From Torreya grandis (Eukaryota; Streptophyta; Pinopsida; Cupressales; Taxaceae): 64,000 bases of DNA. The stretch spans positions 4,145,501 to 4,209,500 of the forward strand of contig JARHVA010000638.1 of the NCBI GenBank assembly GCA_037957365.1. The letters run 5' to 3'. Made by a program: the position numbers and the translations under genes. Shown piece by piece: positions 58,270-64,000 of the stretch (its first letter is position 1; each line of letters starts with the position of its first letter). The notes beneath the pieces were generated by a model, which saw only the letters and a program-made list of their open reading frames with translations, searched no databases and had not been told where the DNA came from.

Positions 58270-58281
58270 TGGTATCAAATC
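58270..58281 (+). other. Primer-binding-site-like sequence of Copia-3
   Basis: TGGTATCAAATC differs from the initiator-Met site TGGTATCAGAGC at two positions, both G-to-A or a neighbouring change. Confidence 0.6.
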
Positions 58282-59837
58282 TACCCTAGTAATTGTGTGT
58301 CTAGTTTCTCATTGTTGTTAAGTTTTTTTTGAAATCTTGATTTTTTGTGACGTAATTTTTTTTATGGTTTAAAAAAATTACAAGGGTTATTTTTTACAAA
58401 AATATATTGTACTAGCTATGTAAGGAAGTTATTTGCAGATCTAAGGTTTTGGCTTCATTGTTGACTGAAGTATTGTGCAATACAAGCCTATAGTTAATAA
58501 TTCAAAATAAAAAGGTTCTTTTGTATGTTGGTGAGCTATTTGGAGTATATTTTTCTCAAATTAGATATATGGATTTCTCTCTCAAGTTTATTCTACATGT
58601 CATGATAGTGGTGACTTCTTAGGATTTTATACATCATGCTCAAGGCTCACAACCACACCTAAACTACCAATCCATTTTCCATAGTCACTCTACCTATGTT
58701 TAGACTTGTAATCCTCAACAAGGTCACTATTTCCTTCCATGACAGTCTCAAGGTAGATGTTCCCTCCATCTCAACCTATGTGTTTTTCCTCTCGACCTAA
58801 GCACACTCATGAGCAATTTTTAACTAATTAAGATCTTCCTTGGAGTATTACATCCCCGTTGAAGTATCCATGTCCCTTTTGATATTTGGATTGATGCCAT
58901 TGTAATCTATGAATTGTGCATAGGTCTATGGCCTTTCACAAACACATTTGGACCTGCATACAACTCCTTCTAGCTCTCATAAACTTGTCATAGCTTCAAT
59001 TAAGCCCCCAAGTGCACCATCCAAACTAGTAAGTCCCATTTTTTCCCAAAACCACTCTTTTCCATGTAAAATAATATATCTAGGTCCATTTATGGCATCA
59101 ACCTTTTTGAATCATGATGTTACCTTTTTTAGGGTTGGGTTTGTCTTTTACAATGAGCAAGAAATCTTTTTTAAGTTTAAATCACCTTTAAATACTACAT
59201 TGATCGCATTTTTTAAGTCTTTGAATTTAAATTAAGTGCCACTTATTTTGTAAAAGGTGATTAGGCTTTTAAAAGGGATATTTTTTATAATGAAAAAACA
59301 ATATATTGTGGGGGGAATAATATTGTGGCAAAGTGGATTCATAACGGTTTATAAGAAGCTATTATCATTTTTTTATTGTTTTTATTCTAAAAAACAATAT
59401 TATATTATGATTTTTTTTAAAGATAGGAAGTTATTTGTAATATTCCCTTCATATCCTCATTATATGAAGACCAGAGGGTGAGGTTTGATTTAGCAGGTGG
59501 CTAAAATCCCTCACATTCAAAACATCATTTTATCTCTCATTTTCTCACTATTTTACTTTCCTTCTTTAGACGTATTATTGGCAGAGCCTAACATCCTTAT
59601 TTGTTTTGAAATTTTCATCTTTTGACTCACTACATTGATTACTCTATACACACTCTCGATTATGTCCAACATATTTTGAGCATGCATCTCATTGTTTGAA
59701 ACATTTTGGGGATTCACAATTTCATAGTTTAGGGGGGTATACTATTTTCTTGTGTCACTCTTTACATTCTAATTTCACTTTTAAATTTTTCAACAACTAA
59801 AACTTGCACTACTACTAAAACTCAACTCAACACTAAA
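58282..59837. other. Leader region of Copia-3 without clear gene
   Basis: A short open frame at 58948-59235 (MDLHTTPSSSHKLVIASIKP...) matches no family I know. The rest has T runs and no motif. Either an unusually long leader or the site of an unrecognised insertion. Confidence 0.4.
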
Positions 59838-60716
59838 ATGGATTCAAGTTTAATCAACCCACTAACTCCTTTTAACTATCACGAATGGAAAATCAAGATG
59901 AAAAGCATTATGAGGAGTAAGGGTTTGTATAAGATAAACATGGGTGATGAAATTGAACCTAGCATAGATGCATATAAAGTTAAGTGGCATAACTATAGTG
60001 ATGAAGCTTATGGGATATTATATCTTTCTATAGCACCCGATCTCTTATTTCACTTAGAGCCTACCAAATCACCCAATAATGTATGGACCATTCTGAAAAA
60101 TCTATTTGGGGAGAAAAATGCGATGAGAGGTCATGAAATTGATAATGAACTCATTAACCTAAGTCCTAGAAACTTTGGCACCCTTCAATATTTCTTTATT
60201 AATTTCAAGCTCTTGAGATTAAATTTAAAATAATGTGTAATAAAAAATAAATATGACCAACTTATTCTTTCTATCTTGTCAAAAATAGTTCCTGACTCTT
60301 CAGTCTTTGTCTCTAATTTTTATGCCATTAAAAGTTCTTTGGGCACTACATGGAAAATACCCTCTTTAGATGCTTTCATTTCCAAATTAACTAGAGAGAA
60401 AGACAAGTTGATCCATATGGGCACATTGAAGTCCACAAAACCTCAAGCCCTAATTGTTTGGAATGGGAAAGCAAAGGCTAAAAACAAAGAGAAGAAGAAG
60501 AATAATAAGTTTCAAGAGAAGAAGAAGGAATCAACATCTACCAAAACCAACACTGAAGCCTCATCTTCTAATAACAAACATAAGAAAGAGAAGGTTAAGT
60601 GTGCCTATTATAATAAAAATAGGATTGATGAACACAAGTGCATGAAGAAGCAAATAGATCACCTAACTCATATCCTAGAGAATAACAACATAAATGTTCC
60701 TGAGTCTAACAAGTAA
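59838..60716 (+). pseudogene. gag: Copia-3 gag, broken by one stop
   Basis: ATG 59838 starts MDSSLINPLTPFNYHEWKIK, a typical Copia gag N-terminus (L.G.NY..WK..M). LYLSIAPDLLFHLEPTKSPN and VWTILKNLFGEKNAMRGHEI follow. A stop at about 60231 splits the frame, which resumes before 60276 (LILSILSKIVPDSSVFVSNF). A Lys/Ser/Thr-rich linker (60450-60590) precedes a zinc knuckle CAYYNKNRIDEHKC at 60601-60642 in which the second Cys is Tyr and the central His is displaced or lost. Charge and length fit the family. Confidence 0.82.
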
Positions 60717-60779
60717 AATTCATCTACCTAAGAATATACTAAGGCAAAGGGAAAGTGGAAAGATAAAGAAAATGGAAAG

Positions 60780-62060
60780 GCTATTGTAGTAGTTATAGCT
60801 TCAACATATTCATGGGTTATTACCTCAAGTATTTCTCACTACATGGGCTCATCGTTGGTTGAGTTTTATTTCTTAAAGCCTTGTAGAAAGTCTTCTATGA
60901 GTTTGGGTGATGACACTTATGTCCCTATTGTAGGGAAAGGGTCTGTTGAAATGGAAGGAGGAACATTCAATAATGTTCTAAGTGTTTCTTCTCTTTTAAC
61001 TAATCTCCTATCAGTGTACCAACTCACTCATTTTAGCAAAGGTATGAGGGTTGAGTTTTTATAAGGTTCAGTTATTATTAGGGAGTTGCATCATGATTCT
61101 ATAGTGATAATGGGTAGGACAAATGAAAAATCTAGGTTATACACTTTCTCACATTTTACACCTAATTCTTCTCTGACTGCATTGTTGACTCATTCAAATA
61201 AAGTTAACAAAATATGGCATGAGCAGTTTGGGCACCTTAACTACCACTATCTTCAACAACTTAGAAAAAATGACATGGTCATCAGCTTGCCTCAAGTCCA
61301 ATTATCTAATAGACTTTGTGAGGGTCATTCTCTTAGAAATTATCTCAAAGAAAAATTTGATAAAAGTAGAGCTTTAAGAGTTTCACAAGCATTGGATTTA
61401 GTACACAATGATGTATTTGGTCCTTTTCCTAGTTTATATTTTACAAGGGCTAATTACAATCTCACTTTCATTGATGATTTCTTGAGATATACATGGGTAT
61501 GTTTTCTTAAGCAAAAGTCTGAAGTGTTTGAATATTTTTAAAACTTTAAGGCACTTGTTGAGAAATAATTTGAGAAATACATCAAGGTTCTTCAAATTAA
61601 TAATGGGGGTGAATATGTCAGAAATAGATTTGAGTATTTTACACTAGAGAGGGGATTGATTTACAAAAAATAGTTACTTATAGTCCTTCACAAAATAGAG
61701 TTATAGAATGCAAGAATAGATTAATGGCTAGTTGTATGATTCACTCTAAGTCCTTCACACCTCATTATTGTGCCTAATCCATTGATTGTGCTTGTTATAT
61801 TCATAACATGGTTCTTCACAAATCTTTGAAAGGCATAACACCCTTTGAAGCTTTTCATGGAAGGAAACTTGAAGTTGAGTACTTTAGTGTCTTTGAATCT
61901 CTAGTTATGGTATGTATACTAAAGAATATATGTAAAGCTATAGAACCTCAGCCCAAGCCTTGAATCTTTGTAGGTTATATATATGGTGTCAAAGAGTACC
62001 ACCTTCTACATCCAACCACACATGAGTTGTTCATAGAGATAAGTGTTCAATTTTAGGAGA
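60780..62060 (+). pseudogene. Copia-3 protease and integrase, broken
   Basis: Near 60805-60845 YSWVITSSISHYMGSS aligns with the SWVIDSGASHHM active site, with Asp-Ser-Gly replaced by Thr-Ser-Ser, so the protease is dead. The pre-integrase module KIWHEQFGHLNYHYLQQLRK is at 61208-61267, and LDLVHNDVFGPFPSL at about 61396 keeps the first integrase Asp. FIDDFLRYTWVCFLKQKSEV is open to 61541. VLQINNGGEYV at about 61590 has Asn for the second catalytic Asp. QNRVIECKNRLMASC at about 61695 keeps the Glu. A frameshift near 61670 and several stops follow. Confidence 0.85.
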
Positions 62061-63930
62061 GTCTAAAAGACTCAACACTTGACACTTCTTCTCTTTCATT
62101 AGATTCACTTAGACTTGATGATTATTCTTCTGAATCAAATCATATAGAGTAGGTTTCTAAGCTAGGGTCTTATTTTTATTCTAGTTTTGATAGTTATGGT
62201 AGTGATTGGGAGTCTTCTACATCCATCTCTAGTCATCTTTTAGAGGATGAGGAGTCATCACCTGACTCACCCACATCTAGACCCCTTTGGTCTAGGCAAA
62301 CACTTTAGAGTGTAGGTACTTGGGTAGGGGATCTAATAGATGATAGACATACTTGGGTAGATTATCATAGTAGACACATCCTTTCTTTGTTTTAGTTTCA
62401 GATCCATAGACATTCTAAGAGGCTTCAGGCATACCTAGGTGGGATAGTGTTATGTGTGAAGAATATTCCTCCTTAATAAAAAAGCACACTTGGGATTTGA
62501 CTTCACTCCATAAGGGAAGGAATATGGTTTGATTAGGTGTATATATTAAATTAAATTTATAGCAAATGGGTCATTAAATAATATATGGCATGATTGGTCA
62601 CCAAAGGTTTTTCATAGGTAACTAGAATTGACTATTCAGAGACTTCTGCATCTATTGCAAAGATGACTTCAATCCAACTCACACTATCTATAACCATAAC
62701 ACATGGTTTAGATGTGCACCAAATGGATGTGAAAAGTGTTTTTATTCATAGAGACCTTAAGGGGGATATCTACATAGGCATCCACCTAGGTTTGTTCATG
62801 ATTCATCCTTAGTTTATAGACTTAATAAATCCATCTATGGCCTCAAATAGGCTCCTCGAGCTTGGTACACCAAGATGGATTCCTTCCTCCTTACTTTAGG
62901 TTTCACAAGTGTCATTCAAACCTCAATGTATACTTCTTATGGTAGGATTATTTATTGATACCAATCCTTTATGTAGATGTTATTTTGATCACCAAGAGTT
63001 CCTCATCATCTATTACAGTAGTGAACATAACTATAAAGGATAGATTTGATATGACAGACTTAGGTCTTTTGCGTTACTTTCTCAACATCGATATTTCATA
63101 ATCTGATTTAGGGATTTCACTTACATAACCGAATATGCTCCTAATATTTTATATTAATTTCACAAGGTTGATTATAAGCGATCTCTAACTCCTTTTCTAT
63201 CAGGAGTCAAGCTTGAGGCTGACTATTCTACACCTTTGCTTGATACCACTTGGTATTGACAATTTGTTGGTATCCTTATCTATCTCACTCATACCAAGCC
63301 TGATGTTTCATATGTAGTGTAACTTATCTCTATATCCATGTAGGAACCACATGAACTACACTAGAAAGTAGATAAGAGGATCTTTCACTACATTCATGGC
63401 TATTATAGATTTTGGATTCATTACAGATTTGGCATATAGGTTGTCTTGGATGTTTTTATATATTCAGATTGGGCTGATGGTACTCAAAATTACAAGTCCA
63501 CTTTAGGTTACAATTTGTCTTTAATTTTTGGTCCTATCAATTATTCTATAAAGAAGTAAAATGCTAATGATATATCCATAAAGGTAGAGTACAAGTGAGT
63601 TTTTAATGCAACTACTAAGGATATTTAGCTTTATGGGATTCTATTCGAATTTGGAATTCATTTCAATAAATCCACCATCATCTATTATGAAAACCAGAGT
63701 ACTTTATAGATATGCAAGAATCTAGTTTAGCATCAGTGGACCAAATACATTGAGATTCACATGTATTTTATCTAGGAGCTTATTCATGGTTAGGCAATCA
63801 ACTTGAGATTTTTTTAGTCTTCAGAGTAGGTTGTAGATATCTTTACCAAACCCTTCATTGAGAGCAAGTTTATTCATTTAATATCTCTTCTCAGGGTTTG
63901 GTCTACATCAACAATAACATCATCTTCAGA
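62061..63930 (+). pseudogene. Copia-3 reverse transcriptase and RNase H, heavily broken
   Basis: A Ser/Asp-rich linker (62060-62300) leads to scattered RT blocks in shifting frames: HQMDVKSVFIHRDLKGDIYI at about 62720 (catalytic Asp kept), SLVYRLNKSIYGLK at about 62810, then APRAWYTKMDSFLL. The catalytic box reads ILYVDVILIT at about 62970 (second Asp is Val). SSSSSITVVNITIKDRFDMT and LGLLRYFLNIDIS follow. RNase H pieces are IYSDWADGTQNYKSTLGYNL at about 63460 and ENQSTL...IEIHMYFI at 63690-63770. The pol end VVDIFTKPFIESKFIHLISL is at about 63832. Order and spacing are normal; the frame is lost. Confidence 0.8.
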
Positions 63931-63970
63931 GGGAGCCTCTAGCCTCTTCACTTCTTCTATATCTCTCTTT

Positions 63971-63979
63971 TGGGGGGAG
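63971..63979 (+). other. Polypurine tract of Copia-3
   Basis: TGGGGGGAG about 40 bases after the pol end. The 3' LTR should start within the next 10-20 bases, at the very edge of the window. Confidence 0.6.
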
Positions 63980-64000
63980 TTTTTTCCTATGGGTTTTCTC

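Larger units (their letters stand above)
57852..64000 (+). mobile_element. Copia-3, Ty1/Copia retrotransposon, 3' end beyond the window
   Basis: A primer-site-like TGGTATCAAATC at 58270, gag from 59838, protease/integrase, RT, RNase H and a final purine tract TGGGGGGAG at 63971-63979 give the Copia order on the plus strand. The 3' LTR starts close to the window end, so the pair cannot be compared. The leader between primer site and gag is 1.57 kb, long for a Copia element, so something may be inserted there. The second half of pol is heavily shifted; it is the most decayed of the three Copia elements. Confidence 0.8.

Overview
The window is a repeat-only piece of a large, AT-rich plant nuclear genome. 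I see no intact host gene, tRNA, rRNA, CRISPR array or bacterial-style gene. It is a stack of old, mutated LTR retrotransposons (Ty1/Copia and Ty3/Gypsy types as found in plants). The very low CG dinucleotide content, the depth of nesting and the decay of every reading frame resemble conifer or other gymnosperm intergenic DNA. The organism is an inference; only 'seed plant' is well supported.

Layout. (1) 1-3627: unassigned AT-rich DNA. (2) 3633-25543: a giant minus-strand Gypsy element of the Tat/Ogre type (gag, protease, RT-RNase H, a second RNase H, integrase) with 1.1-1.2 kb LTRs and the 5-bp target-site duplication (TSD) ACATC. Nested in its long 3' untranslated part is a plus-strand Copia element (Copia-1, 5298-10544, TSD GGTGA). 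(3) 25549-28799: a decayed plus-strand reading frame of unknown type. (4) 28800-34236: AT-rich DNA with a 332-bp tandem duplication, a CT microsatellite, a GACCAT-rich stretch and a decayed Gypsy-like gag. (5) 34242-56103: an 8.9-kb (insert-free) minus-strand LTR element that has a gag-like frame but no recognisable pol, TSD AACCC. It is split by a chromovirus (39762-45392, minus strand, TSD GTTTC) and by a Copia element (Copia-2, 47356-54643, plus strand, TSD CCTAT). (6) 56109-57850: AT-rich DNA and a second small gag-like remnant. (7) 57852-64000: a third plus-strand Copia element (Copia-3) that runs to the window edge.

Nothing here works as a gene system in the usual sense: all coding parts are broken. 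The value lies in the order of insertions (five LTR elements fully bounded inside the window, four with exact TSDs and one whose TSD is exact only once one mutated LTR end is accepted), in a C-to-T/G-to-A decay pattern that turns Gln codons into stops and catalytic Asp into Asn, and in structured non-coding repeats: hairpin units in the Tat 3' region, 50-51-bp arrays carrying TTGAC palindromes in the pol-less element, 12-bp ACC...GGT palindromes in the Tat leader, and a CT microsatellite that grew in one LTR of a pair.
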